From Brachionus manjavacas (Eukaryota > Rotifera > Eurotatoria > Ploima > Brachionidae), in the NCBI GenBank assembly GCA_019054805.1, contig JAHQIY010000014.1:806001-870000 (forward strand): a stretch of 64,000 nt of DNA, written 5' to 3'. The notes under the pieces were generated by a model. The model searched no databases, was not told the origin of the DNA, and saw only the letters and a list, made by a program, of their open reading frames with translations. Both the position numbers and the translations under genes were made by a program. This document shows, piece by piece, positions 23,400 through 35,473 of the stretch (positions are counted from its first letter, which is position 1; each line of letters opens with the position of its first letter).

Positions 23400-24700
23400 C
23401 ATGTCATAATTCTTGGCCATTTTGTCTGTTGGAAAGCTGAAATATATTTCTCTGACTCTAAAATAAGCGAACACTTGCAAATTTATTAATTTGTAAATTA
23501 TTGAAAAAAATAGCTCATTACAAAATTTGGTATTTTTGTTCAAGTAGTAAATAAAAGGGTCTGGAAATTTTTTGATAACAAAAAGAAAAGAAGAGAGAGA
23601 TGAGTGTTTGTTTTGGTGGGCGATTGGGTTGCGCGTGCGGATATGCTCGCTACCAAATTATGCAATCACGAGATTAGGAATTCTTTGAGTTTAATTACCA
23701 AATTGTTGGCTTAATAGAATTCGTATGTTTGTGATATGAAATGACACATAGAACACGAACACATCATTAGAGAGTTATGAGAGAAGTATTGCGTGTTTTT
23801 CGCCTAATCTTTTGATCTCATTAATGCTGGCCTCTTGTTTAAAAGTTTAATTAAAATCCAAAGATTACAAGCGACCAGGGAATGAGAGCCGAAATGAAGC
23901 ATAATATCAAGAATTAATTTGCTTTGTTTTTCAATCTTGTTGTTGTTGTTGTTGTGTTCGTTTCTTGTCGACTTAATCCGGCGATTACGAAACAAAAGTA
24001 TGTCGAGTGTAGTAATAATCTGTTCGGGGCTCGACAATTAAAATGGTAACCCGAGCAACAGAGTCATCGTGTAGCCAAATTGATATTCGAACAAAAAAGA
24101 GACACACACAGAAAGAGAGAATATTTTCTCTCTAATTACCTTAAGACTGAATGATAAATATTTGGTTGCGCTGGCAAACAAATTAAGCTAAATTAAAATC
24201 CCAAGCAAAATAAAAACATTTTGTTTGTGTGACGAGAAACGCAAATGTCTGCGGCTACAATTAGTCGACTAGAGCAAATAGTAGCAATGTCTCAATGAGA
24301 GCGAGGCTTTTGCTTAAAAAGCGTTCGCTTGGGACCTCAGTTCATACCATTTCGGACAAATTGCAAGCTTCTGTTCAAATTTTCTACGAATTCTTCTCCA
24401 AAAACTAGATGGCTAATATTTGAACAGAACTACTCTATTACATAACCCTCTAGAACATAAACAACACGCAATTCAACTCGTTTTGTTCTAGCTTTGCTAA
24501 ATATTTCTTATCTATATTTCAAGTTTAAGGTAGAGCAGGAGAAAGAGTAAGAGAGAGTCAAGCCTAATTTCTAGGAACCGGCTCTCGGCTCCTCTATGCT
24601 TTGGTTGCGATTTGCTCAAGCGAAATAATTATTTCAGTTGCTAAACTTTTTTTTAAGCAGAAAAAATTTTTTTTTTGTTAAGAGATAATATTTTTTTAAG
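23400..24700. other. Gene-free block less AT-rich than its surroundings
   Basis: About 1.3 kb between repeats with visibly higher GC than the flanks (for example GGTTGCGCGTGCGGATATG near 23628, and 24240-24370), a GTT microsatellite at 23937-23955 and AG-rich tracts near 24100-24120. No reading frame is convincing on either strand. It could be a regulatory region or an old element. Confidence 0.4.
23937..23955. repeat. (TTG)n microsatellite
   Basis: About six perfect TTG units. Confidence 0.95.
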
Positions 24701-24719
24701 TATCAATTATTTTCGGATT

Positions 24720-24950
24720 TTTTTTTAGCTTTTGAACCGGTTTTTTGAACTAAATCGACTCTTCTAGGACCACCTATTCCTTCTTTGATATCTTTTATGC
24801 ATTCTTGAAGAGTTTCATACGACTTGTGTTATTCATACTGCAAATTTTGTTCTCTGCTTTTTTTGGAAGAGGTCTTCAATGTTTACAACGTCTTCATCTG
24901 TGTCGTTGGCATCGTTTACTTGTCTAGCAATGATTGATGTAGATGATCAC
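24720..24950 (-). pseudogene. Decayed coding relic, family unknown
   Basis: On the minus strand one frame reads ARQVNDANDTDEDVVNIEDL then FQKKQRTKFAV and a stop; a few bases later another frame reads YETLQECIKDIKEGIGGPRR then VDLVQKTGSK. Codon use looks like genuine protein and the frame change between the two suggests a dead copy. I do not recognise the family; a DNA transposon or its captured gene is likely. Confidence 0.4.
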
Positions 24951-25009
24951 TCATCTGATTCAATTATTTGGTTCTTTTATTAATTTTTTGTAATAATTTC
25001 TTATTATTT

Positions 25010-25060
25010 TTTATTTATTTATTTGTATATCTGTACCGAGCTCCTTCAGTTTAAAAAAAA
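25010..25060 (-). repeat. Short repeat with SINE head and tail, copy 1
   Basis: On the minus strand: CTGAAGGAGCTCGGTACAGA, then TATACAAATAAATAAA. The same head and tail enclose the tRNA-like SINE at 21662-21905, so this looks like a solo or internally deleted form. Confidence 0.6.
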
Positions 25061-25196
25061 TAAAAAAATATAAGAAAAAATCAAAATAAGGTTAAATTGG
25101 ATAAAATAAGAATAAAAATTAAAAAATAAATAAAGTAATATAAGTTAAAAAATAGAGAAATATTAAAATTAGATAAATTAAGATAGAGAGTATTAT

Positions 25197-25245
25197 TTAT
25201 TTTTTTATTTGTTTTATCTGTGCCGAGCTAAAGCTCCTTCAAATT
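25197..25245 (-). repeat. Short repeat with SINE head and tail, copy 2
   Basis: On the minus strand: TTTGAAGGAGCTTTAGCTCG then GCACAGATAAAACAAATAAA. It lies about 185 bp from copy 1 in the same orientation. The intervening A-rich sequence is also similar, suggesting a tandem duplication. Confidence 0.6.
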
Positions 25246-25685
25246 AAAAAGTAAAAAAAAAATAAAATTAAATTAAAATAAGTTTAAATATAATAAAAAG
25301 AAAATTAAAAATTGATAAATTTAAACAGAATACATTTTTTAAATATCTTAGTAGATATTATCTGAATTTATCTCGTAAGAGTCTACGAATTTCACACTCA
25401 TAAAAATTAATTTTGTGAAATTAGTAACCTAATGAGTTAATTATATTAGCTGTTAGAAAATAAAATTCAGCTACCAGCAAAAATATGCCTTTGCTGAAGC
25501 GTGCTTTTGTGCGCACAGTTTAGTCGGTCAGCGACCAAAAGTTTAAACTTTAATTTGACACTCTAACCCAGTTTCATACTAAAAATAAAGCCAACTTATT
25601 CTAATCAAGGTGTTTTAATTCGAATATATTATTTTCGAATTAAATAAAACACATTTTTCTATAATTTATTCGGACTAGGCGATGT

Positions 25686-25874
25686 TTGAATTTTTTTAGC
25701 TTGAAAATATTTTATGCTTATCCGAGACACATTAGTCGAATCTTGGCAGTGGCTACCACTTTTGCACTTTTTGTTTTCATAGTTTTAGTTGAAGTGGTAG
25801 ACTCTTCAAAGGGTCTAGATGCAAGATTAGATAAAGAAAAGCTTATTCTTGGATTTTTTTTCTTCTATTTATGA
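25686..25874 (+). CDS. Possible single-pass membrane peptide (uncertain)
   Basis: An open frame with a strongly hydrophobic stretch (ILAVATTFALFVFIVLVEVV) followed by a charged segment (DSSKGLDARLDKEKL). A TTTTTTTAG acceptor-like run lies at about 25692-25701, so it could be an exon. I found no partner exons and do not recognise it. It may be chance. Confidence 0.15.
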   Translation: MNFFSLKIFYAYPRHISRILAVATTFALFVFIVLVEVVDSSKGLDARLDKEKLILGFFFFYL

Positions 25875-28118
25875 TCGCTTAGCGCGAGATGATGGCTGTG
25901 TTATCTAAATTCAGGCGAAGATTTTCATCAAAATAATGAGGTTTGTTTTGTTGATTTTTTTTTGGTTTTAAAATAATTGTTTGAAAAAATTTGCTAATTA
26001 AAATAAAGAGAGATTTTAATTAAATTTTAATTAAATTTTGAGAAGAGGAAAAGGTTTTTTTATTAAGCCTTTTAAGAGATGGATTTAAATTTTTTCTTTA
26101 CCAAATTCCACGGTCTTTATCTAGAATTAACTTTTTATTGTTTCAAATTTAAGAATTTTGTCTCATTAGGTTTTAAGATTTTGTCCACTTTAAATAATCG
26201 TCTTTTTTTAAAAAAAATTTTTTACTATTTATTTTTAGTTGACTTACATTTTTTTTTATAAATTTTGGCCTCTTTTAAACAGTAATATAGCAAAGTGTTT
26301 GTGTCTATTTCCACAATCTTAATCATATTCACAAAATTATCTTTTCCAGAAAAAAATTTTTTTTCTCTTTATTTTTTTCATTCTTTTAAAAAGTTTTTTT
26401 TAAAATTTTGTTTCATTTTTAAAAATAATATAAGATCACAATCTGAGTCGAAATAATATAATTGTCTTTTTTAAAAAAATGATCTTAAATTTAAACAAAA
26501 AAAAAGAAGATATTTTCTCATTAATTTTTAGAGTCTTGTAACAAAAAGTGCTAAATTTTGTCCTCCTTTCAAGCTTTCGGTGATAAGTTTTTCACTTTTA
26601 ACCATAAGAACATAATTATCTTGACGAAACAATATTAAAAATAAAAAATATTTTTCCTATTGATTTTTTTTTAATTTAAAACAAAAAATTAAATTTTCCC
26701 TTTAAATTCAACAAGTTTTCTGTGGGATCACTTCCACAATCTGAATCAAAGGAATATAATTAACTTGTTTTAAAAATAAAAAATAATTTTGTTATAAAAT
26801 TTAAAAAAAGAAAAATTTCGTTTTGGCATTTTAATAAGTCTAATTATAAGGGGCTTTATAGCTCTCTTTTTTTTTCAAGTAGCGCAAAATATGTGGAATT
26901 TTTTCGAATTTGATTTCACTTATTTACTTAAATAGAAAATTTTAATTTAGCAAAATTCGAAAAGATTCTACTTAGGCTTTCAAAAAGAACCAAAACAAAA
27001 CTGTATTCACATTTTTTTATCATAGAGCATATAATTAACTTGCTTTTAAAATAAAATTATTTTATTAAATTTATCAGGTTTGATAAAAAAGGAGTTTTAA
27101 AATTAGTGCTAAATTTGAAGTATTTTATTTTTGTATGGTCCGCTTTGAGTAAAAATTAAGACTATATGGAACGCATATTTCCTATGGTTGACTAGTTCAA
27201 GTTGTCTCCATATGCCAGGACATCACTAGCAATAAAACAAAAAAAAAGCAACAAATAAACTTTGTATGTTTTTTTATTTCTATAATGATTATTTAATATT
27301 TGAAGACGTCGTGAACAAAGCTTGGTAATTAATTTTGTGAAAGAGAAAGTTTTTCTCTTAAATATCCATAAATTTTCACTATTACTTGTGGCAATTTGGG
27401 TCCAAAATTTGTAATTGTAATTTAATCCAACGCAAACAAGCTGAGGCAAAATTAAAATCGAAAAATAGTTAGATAGAAAAAGATAGACGCATTTTACTAT
27501 TTGAAAAAAAATAATAAAATAAAAAAATTCAAATTAAAATAACTTTCACAATTAGGCAAGCTTGTATAAATTTTGTGCGCTTGAGATAAATTACAATCAT
27601 GGAGCAATAAAAAAATAAGAAAAAGAAGCAAAGGTCCAGACTTATCCAGCTTATTTGGTCCATTGTTATCTAAATAACTCTAATCTAATAAATAAACGAC
27701 ACAAAAACAACAACAACAACAACGACCAAAAGAGATAGCAAAAACACATTTGAAGCGAAAACAAAAATTACATGCTACTTGACCATTATTTGTGGTAAAA
27801 TAATTGTAGCTAGTGGTTAGGCTACAATTTTTGTATTTATAAAGCGTTTCAATTTTTTTATTTTGCATCAAAATTCTTTTCTTCTTCATTTATTTAATTG
27901 AAAAAATGTGATACAAAAAAACTTTCAAATAGCTTTTCATCCATCAGAACGCACTTATCTAAATTTTTAAAATATTTTAGATTATTTTGGAACTAAAAAT
28001 GTCAGTCCGCGTATGAGCTTTGGCTAATATTGTCTAGAATATTTAGTTCCATATGCTATTTTATTGTTTTCATCAAGTAAATTTCTAGAGCAGTGCAATT
28101 TCGCTATTTTGAACTCAA
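25875..28118. other. AT-rich intergenic upstream of HUNK
   Basis: No coding sequence supported. It contains a CAA microsatellite (27707-27723). The last few hundred bases should hold the HUNK promoter; no TATA or other core motif stands out in the AT background. Confidence 0.5.
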
Positions 28119-31100
28119 ATGGAATCACCCAACTCAATGTACAATAGCAATAACATAAATGGTACAGCCAAGGACGGCTTTGAGGCGAACACCAGTCCCG
28201 AGAACCTCATAATACCGTCCAATTTCTTGCTATCGACCAAGGAGATTATAGCCCGATTTCCGCACAACAAACGAGTCGGTCACTACTTGTTGGGCCGAAA
28301 GCTGGGCGAGGGCTCTTTTGCCAAAGTCAAAGAGGGCCTGCACACGCTGACCGGACAAAAGGTGGCCATCAAAGTAATAGACAAAAAGAAGGCCAAAGAG
28401 GACGCCTATGTGAGCAAGAACATGCGCCGAGAGGGCAAGCTGCTTCAAATGATCATTCATCCCAACATTATCCAACTGTACGAGCTGATGGAAACAGAGA
28501 ACAGCTATTACTTGGTCACCGAGCTGTGCGAGGGAGGCGATCTAATGGACTACATTTGTGCTAGAAAATATTTGTCCGAGGCATGCACCAGAAAGTTCAT
28601 AAGACAAATTATATCAGCTGTGGACTACTTGCACCGCATTGGCATCCTGCACAGGGACCTCAAAATCGAAAATTTGCTTTTGGACAAAAATTTGAACATC
28701 AAGCTAATTGACTTTGGTCTTTCGAACTACACCAAAAGCGAGCTGTGTATAACCCAGTGTGGTTCGCCAGCATATGCAGGTAAATTTTTATCTAGTCCGT
28801 GTGTGTACGGCTAATGTTTGATTCATTTCAAGCTCCTGAATTGTTGGCGCACAAGAAATACGGCTCAAAGGTCGATGTGTGGAGCATGTAAACTAAACTC
28901 AACCATTTGCTTTTTTTAACTCTTGATTTTTAATTGTTTCATTACAGCGGTGTTAACATGTACGCTATGCTCACTGGCAATCTTCCGTTCACTGTTGAAC
29001 CATTTAACATCAAATCGTTGTACAATAAAATGATGAAAAATGAAATGAATCCAATACCGGAGCATTTATCCAAAAGTAAATATTTTTTTTCTTCCCTTTT
29101 TTTTTTATTTTTTTTCTAGAGTTCAATTAAAATAAAGTTAATCTAAAATTTTTAGTGTTTTTCAATCCAGCTTTTAAGTTAAAGATAAAAAAGGAAATAG
29201 TTTATTTTTTTGCATTATTTATAAAATTACTTTTATTTGAAAATTTGACTGCATCCAAAATGGGGGTTAAGATTGTTTTCTATTTTTGATGCAACAAAAA
29301 AATAAAAATATTAAAACAGCTATTAAACGAAATGCCAACAGGAAAGCTCGTTCGAAAAATTAGTTCTTCAAAAACATAAATTAATTAAATAATTTTTAAA
29401 CGATTTGAGATTTTTTACTTATTTTAAAAAAAAAATTTTTCTCCTAAAATTCTACTAAATTGAAGCTAAAACAGAGAAATTAAATTTTTTTAATTATTCT
29501 TTTTTCGATTCAAATCTTATTATCTTGGTATTCTTTTAAGATTTGTAAAAAAAAAAAATTCAGATATATTTAATATTTATTTGGATCGAAGCGGCTCAAA
29601 AAGTACTCAATTTCCCTCAAGATCAATGAAAAACAATAAAAACAATTTTGAATTATTTATTTTTTTAATTTTTTTTTTCAGTATAGTGATTCATTTATTT
29701 AATTAAACTTGTAAAAGTTAAACATAAAAAAAAAATAATAAACTGCCTCTATTTTATTTATATTTATTTACTTAATCATCAAAGGGTCTTCTAATTTATT
29801 AATTTGATGCCAAAAATGAAAAAATACTTTTTTTTTTTAAACATTTTTACATTTATTTATTTGGCCTAGTTAAAAAAAAAATTAATTTTTTGATGCCAAG
29901 GCGGTGAAGACTTGCTTAAAAAACTCCTTAATCCGGATCCTATCAAGCGCATATCGCTCAAAGAAGCCATGGACCATCCGTGGCTAAACGAAGGCTACGC
30001 AAATTTGCTCAAGCCATTTCCTTATCCAAACAAGCCCACCGAGGACCAAGTTAATCCGACCATATTGCGCTACATGAACAACAACATGGACTTTAATCTA
30101 AATGAAATAACAGAAAATATTAAATTGAATAAACCAAGTAGTTCGCTAGCTACTTATTATCTTTTATTAAATAAAGTCAAAACAATGCTAATGAAAATAG
30201 ATCCCAAAAAAGTAATTTAATAAATAAAATCTTTAGAAAAAAAAGAATCTTTGTCTTTGTTTAAGGAGAAGCAAAAAACACGCAGTGAAGCAAAACCTGC
30301 TGTAAAAGATCTGAAACAAAGCTCACCTACAAAACCGCTTGTAAGCAATACCTCAACTGCTCACCAAACGACTGCACATCAGCAAATATTGCCAATAATT
30401 GCCAACACAGGCTCGCCATTGTCCAGAACAAACAGTAAGACACCGGGCTCGTCTAGCATTAGCCGAGCCGTGTCTCTCAAGCCAGAGCATACTACACCAA
30501 TTCCGAAATTTACAGCCCCCAGAGCAGAACGGGCTGGCTCGCCGATCACCGAATTGCCCGGCCAGTACTCGGGCGCAATCAAGAACTTGACCCAAAAATA
30601 CAAAACAATGCATCTAGCTACATCAGTGGACGCTAACATATTCAACAACAGCCCAACCATCCATCACACTGCGCCATCCACCCCCGCAAATCTGACCACC
30701 CACAACAGTGTCAATTTAGGCCACACTTTCAAGTCAAACTACTTGAACCAGTCGATTGAGCCGGCCTTTCTGGCCAAAAATGATGCCCTAAACAGTGAGG
30801 CCGATGAAAAACATCGCACTGGCTCGTCCATCAACCGCTCGGTGTCCAATACGCCGGCCTACAGACCTAATGCCGAGTGGACCCAGTTTATCAAGCTTAA
30901 CAACCAAAAAAACAAGTCCGACATGAACAATAATGAGTTGAACGGTGCCACACATGCGAACAATGAGGATGCATCGCCAATACATCTAAATAGCACGGCC
31001 TCGAACAACGCGTCAACAGGCTCTTCCTTGCACATGCCAATAATTGCCTACAACAATAGCAACTCTTCGACAAACACCAGCAATGTTGTGCCCAAATCGG

Positions 31101-31183
31101 CCAGAAGTCCGATTGTCAAGAAACTGGCGTCACCAATTAACTTGCCGTCTATTGACACTTCCATTGGCAGAAACACTCCATAA
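28119..31183 (+). CDS. HUNK: HUNK-type Ser/Thr kinase (AMPK-related family)
   Basis: Five exons: 28119-28779, 28833-28887, 28948-29075, 29901-30211, 30266-31183 (phases 1, 2, 1, 0), giving 690 residues; human HUNK has 714. The N-terminus carries the HUNK-specific lead-in FLLSTKEI...FPHNKRVGHYLLG. Kinase landmarks are GEGSFAKV (glycine loop), VAIKVIDKKK (catalytic Lys), LHRDLKIENLLL (catalytic loop), DFGLSN, and TQCGSPAYAAPELL, where the Thr of the activation loop is the residue LKB1 phosphorylates in AMPK-related kinases. GVNMYAMLTGNLPFTVEPF is a near-HUNK signature. After the kinase domain and a YYLLLNKVK stretch, the C-terminal half is low-complexity, rich in Ser, Thr, Asn and Pro, with repeated SP and TP sites. 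Intron 3 is 825 bp; the others are 53-60 bp. The coding exons are strikingly GC-richer than the flanks. Confidence 0.93.
29076..29900 (+). other. Long intron 3 of HUNK
   Basis: 825 bp of homopolymer-rich AT sequence. It splits the kinase C-lobe after HLSK, before the conserved LLNPDPIKR block. No gene or clear mobile element is visible in it. Confidence 0.75.
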
Positions 31184-31716
31184 GCCCAAAAAACAAATAT
31201 TTTAATCATCAATTTATTTATTCAATTTTATTTGGGTGTTTAGAGGAGATATTTGGACTCTTTTGGTTTATTTATTGGCCTGTGCGTTTTGAAGAAAAAT
31301 TTGAAGGATTTATGTAAATAGATAAACAAACAAAAAACTGATCTAACACAAAAATAAATAAAAATTAAGAAATAAATTTTATCTATTCCATTTTTTTAAA
31401 ATTAAGCAACAAAAAATATTTATTTTATTTTTTTAAATGGTTTTTTCATTTTTTTTCTTTTTTGATTTTATTCACAAAGACTTGTCTGCAAGTTAAAACG
31501 AGTTCAATTATTATGCAATCAAACGCTATTAATAAATATTATAAATACATTTTTTTTTGTTTATCATATTTTTGCTTTGGCAATTAATTAATTGAGTTTC
31601 TATTGATAATACCAATGACCCATATTAAATGAATGCTTTTGATAGAATCTAGAATTAATTTTTTTGCTTTGTTAAACTATTCCAAATATTCTCGACTGAC
31701 CCATTTTTATATTCTA

Positions 31717-31767
31717 ATCTAATTTGAATATGTTATCTTAAACTAAACCAGGTGTTTTTGTTTTTTA
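31717..31767 (+). repeat. 50-bp direct repeat, copy 1
   Basis: Nearly identical to 32924-32973 (core TTATCTTAAACTAAACCAGG followed by TGTTTTTG in both), with one clear mismatch (GAATATG against GATTATG). The copies are about 1.2 kb apart. Confidence 0.85.
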
Positions 31768-32923
31768 TTTTATTTTTTTGATTACTAGATTTTTATAATT
31801 TTATTCTTAGTTTAAAATTTGGGTTAAATCTCTTCAAACCAGTAGGTATTGACACACAGATAAAACAAAATTTGACTACTAAAAAAAGATTCATTGATTT
31901 GATTAATTACTCTAATTCTTTTTTGATTCAAAGTAAATAGTCTCAAAGAACTTAAGTTTTTTAATCTTAATACTTAGAAAGATACTTAACCTATAATTAA
32001 GATAAAATTTTACATCTCAACACCATTTTAAATGCATTTTAAGTAAATAAATAAAACATCAACTTTGTTATTTGAAATTTTTTTTTCGCGTAATTTATAT
32101 GAAAAAAATTATTATTTAGAAAACAAAAGTACTCAAAAAGAGTTATTTTTAATCAAATTCTACAAATTAAAAAAAGTCTCAAATAAAATTAAAACATATT
32201 TATTTGAAGAAAAAAATTTATTGTCACTTTTAAAATTAAAAAAAACTGTTATGCTATTTTTTCCTAATTAATTTATTTTTTGGAAAAAAAATCTAAGCTG
32301 CCTTGGTCCGGGTTCAAATAGCTTAAGGTCTTTTCTTATCTTTTTCCTTTTTCTAACTCGTTATTAACTGGACTGAAAAATATTTTTATTAAATACTACT
32401 GAAGCTTAAATTTAAGTCTAATATTCAAAACATGAGGGACTAAAAATTATTAAGCCATTCTTGAAAATTCTAGATTTAGTCACTCAGTAGAGAATAAATA
32501 AACTATTAACTTTAGATTAAAAAATAAATCAAAAAAGAAAAAGAAAATTTAAAGCATGCTATAATAATAATAAAATCAGTTTTAAAAACCAAAGGAACTC
32601 AAATAGATCAATAATAAAAGTTAAATTACATCTGAATGTCAAAATTTGGAAGGTTTTCAAAAAAAAAAGATAATTATTAGTATTACTATTAATTATTTTT
32701 ATGTTAAAAATAAATAATTCGCTTTATTTGTTTAATGTTTGCATCAATTGTCACAATCATGTTCCTAACTTTATTTAATATTAGTTAATAAAATAATACC
32801 TATTATCAGTATTTTTGTCTTTTTTAATTTTCTTTTTCCTTTATTTAAAAATAACATTAAAGCAAACTAATCTCTTCCGAATAAACTACTTTAAGTTAAT
32901 AAATAAATTATAAAAAATTTTAT

Positions 32924-32973
32924 ATCTAATTTGATTATGTTATCTTAAACTAAACCAGGTGTTTTTGTTTTTA
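32924..32973 (+). repeat. 50-bp direct repeat, copy 2
   Basis: See 31717-31767. No coding sequence was seen between the copies, so these may be solo ends of an excised or decayed element. Confidence 0.85.
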
Positions 32974-33446
32974 TTTTTAATTTTTGAAACTAACCGTGAA
33001 ACCTCGGGAACCTTCGTAGGGTAAATTATACAAATATTCATAGTCAATAGCATTTTTATAAATTCAGTTTTTTTTATAATGTTTAGACCCAGGATTAAGT
33101 AAAGGAAATTAATAAATTTTACTAGAAATATTTAAAATTTTTCAACCAAATCTCAATTGACTTTCAAAATATTTTTGCAGTTATGTCATAAAAATTTTTA
33201 AAAGGTTTTTTATTAATAAATAGTATTTATTAGATAGTAAGTCGATGATTATCAAGAATGGTAAAACTGTAATTTTGGTGGATAATTAACACCGAGACGA
33301 AATATATGGAGTTTAGTTGATGAGTTATTCGAAGATTCTGAAATTAATTTTTTTTTTAATTGAAAAAAAATTCAATTTTATAAATATAATAGAAATAAAT
33401 TATTTGTCTGGAAAGTGACAAAATTTTTTAAAATGTGCATTGAAAA

Positions 33447-33655
33447 ACCTAAAAATCGAATAAATATACATTCCAAAAGAATTCAGGATCTTTTTGTTTT
33501 GGGTTCTTGACAAAAACCCAAAAGATCTTCATGGCGTCCGTTCCAGTATGGTGAATTAAAGCAGCCTTCATCCGCTCATCATCTAACAAGCAGAGTTAAA
33601 AAATTTTCTATTTAGGACCTAAAGTAACGTCCTCTTGATCACAGTCAAACAATTT
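33447..33655 (-). pseudogene. LTR-retrotransposon gag relic
   Basis: On the minus strand the sequence reads FDCDQEDVTLGPK, a stop, a degraded stretch, then DDERMKAALIHHTGTDAMKI and FWVFVKNPKQ. The order V-T-L-G-P, then DDER.K.A.L.H..G is characteristic of gag-like proteins of Ty3/gypsy elements in invertebrates. Stops and a frame change show decay. Neither LTRs nor pol were found near it. Confidence 0.6.
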
Positions 33656-34463
33656 GATACTCCTTTTTAAGCAACTCATTTTTAAGTTACCAAAATTCTG
33701 AAAAAAATACTAAAAATTTCAAAGTGAATTCAAAATTTTATAATTATGTAAAAAGATGTCAAAAATTAACATTTAATTTCTTAAATTTGAAAAATTTTCA
33801 AAAATTTGTTTTTTTTCAAAAAATGGACTCTTTTTGAGCGATTATAAAAATTTTCAAACTAAATAAATAAAAAAATAAAACCATCATTTTGTTCAGAATT
33901 TTGTCTAGTTTCAGAATTTGTATAAAAATAAATAGGTTAAGGGGTTTGCAAAAAAGTAGATCCCGAAAAACTTAAAAAATGTCAAAATTTTTCCGATTTT
34001 TTCCGAAAAAATTTTCAATTTTTTTTTTCAAGATAACCAGCTCAGAATATAGAGCATTTAATTCTCTGTCAGAAAATGTGTCGATCGAGTAGATTCGATT
34101 GATTAAATTCTGAGATAAAAAAGCTTAAATAAGATATACTTTATATAAGGCTGTAAAGATTCAGACCCCCTAGCCAAAAAAAAAATTTTTGACTCCCCCT
34201 TAAAATTTTGGCATATCCGTAGAATCCAAAAATGAGGTCGAAATCCATATCTGGAGATAGTGTGGAAGTATTGCATCTCGCGAACTTTAACTACTTTATT
34301 TTAGAAAATAAATTTTTTTAGTGTTAAATATAAGTTAGAACTTATACTTTAATATTGCAAATAACGTGTGATTGAGCCAGCTGGCAAGCTTATTCATAAC
34401 AAATGCCATCTTATAAAACTATAAGTTTTATTTATTTGTATAATAAATAAAACTTTTGAAACA

Positions 34464-35222
34464 ACGTAATTTTTCGATAAATTACGTAAAATTACTTTTG
34501 TAAAATTGCGATAATTAACGTAATTTTACAAAAAAAAAAATTGCCAAAAAATGGCCGAATTTCAGCTGTTTTTCGCAAATTTTCACAAAAAATTAGATTT
34601 TTGAAATTTTTGACCAATTTCTTAACCAAAAGTAAAATTACGAAATTTTACGTAAATTAATATTAAATATAATTTTTTTACATGTAAAATCTTGTAATTT
34701 AAAAAATAATTTTTTTTGTTTCTAACAGCTTGACCAACCTCCGTTTTTATCAATTACGATGTTTATTACCTTATTAAACGTATAAATCAATGTTTTAAAT
34801 CAAAATTTAAAAAAAAAATACTTTATTTTAATGATTGATATAAGACTGGCATCTTGCTGGAGTAATAGATTTTTGAAACTCAAAAATTGCACTTACGGCT
34901 TCCTCTTCATTTTGTATATTTTTATGTATATATTCTTTTAAGTATTTATGTAATTAATGAAATATTTAAGGCACTCAAAAAGACTTCACAAACGAGCTAA
35001 GAAAGCAACTGAAGATTAACGTAAAATTTCGTAATTTTACTTTTGGTTAAGAAATTGGTCAAAAATTTCAAAAATCTAATTTTTTGTGAAAATTTGCGAA
35101 AAACAGCTGAAATTCGGCAATTTTTTTTTCTGTAAAATTACGATAATTTACGTTAATTAACGTAAAAATACGTTAAATAACGTAAAATTACGTAAAATCC
35201 ACGTGTCAAAGCATTCCTGTAT
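34464..35222. mobile_element. Foldback element of the ACGTAAA family
   Basis: Arms of about 150 bp (34500-34655 and 35017-35165) are reverse complements and almost identical over the inner 120 bp; they meet at blocks such as TTTCAGCTGTTTTTCGCAAA and GACCAATTTCTTAACCAAAA. The left arm has an 11-bp insertion near 34543. Outside the arms are runs of ACGTAAA-type words. The roughly 360-bp centre has no ORF. The right end reads TACGTAAAATCCACGTGTCA and then CTGTATAAT, like the ends at 54.1 and 21.0 kb. No target duplication could be fixed because the left edge is degraded. Confidence 0.85.
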
Positions 35223-35473
35223 AATGATTTAAAAATCTTGAATTTTATTAAATTAACCTAACAAAATATACTTTTAAAGTTTTATTTCTAAATTTGATTT
35301 AAAAAAAAAAAACTAAAAATTTAGAATAATGCTTTTTTTTGTAAAAAAATAACTATAAATAAGTATACATAATATTGAAAAGTCAAAGGCTTATTTGGAT
35401 ACTAGTTTTTAAAAATAACTTATTCAAATTATGTTTGAAATATAATAAGCAAAATTTTCAACTGTCATTATTT

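Larger units (their letters stand above)
31184..33440. other. AT-rich intergenic with a 50-bp direct repeat pair
   Basis: HUNK 3'UTR (several AATAAA-like signals near 31340-31380), then AT-rich sequence. The only structure I can support is the direct repeat pair at 31717 and 32924. Confidence 0.55.

Noticed and set aside
23804..24037. Minus-strand open frame of 77 codons with a poly-Asn run
   Set aside because: The Asn run is the translated GTT microsatellite; no homology or splice context.
33487..33530. Hairpin GATCTTTT...AAAAGATC as a terminator or RNA element
   Set aside because: It falls inside the gag relic and is not repeated or flanked by an RNA gene.
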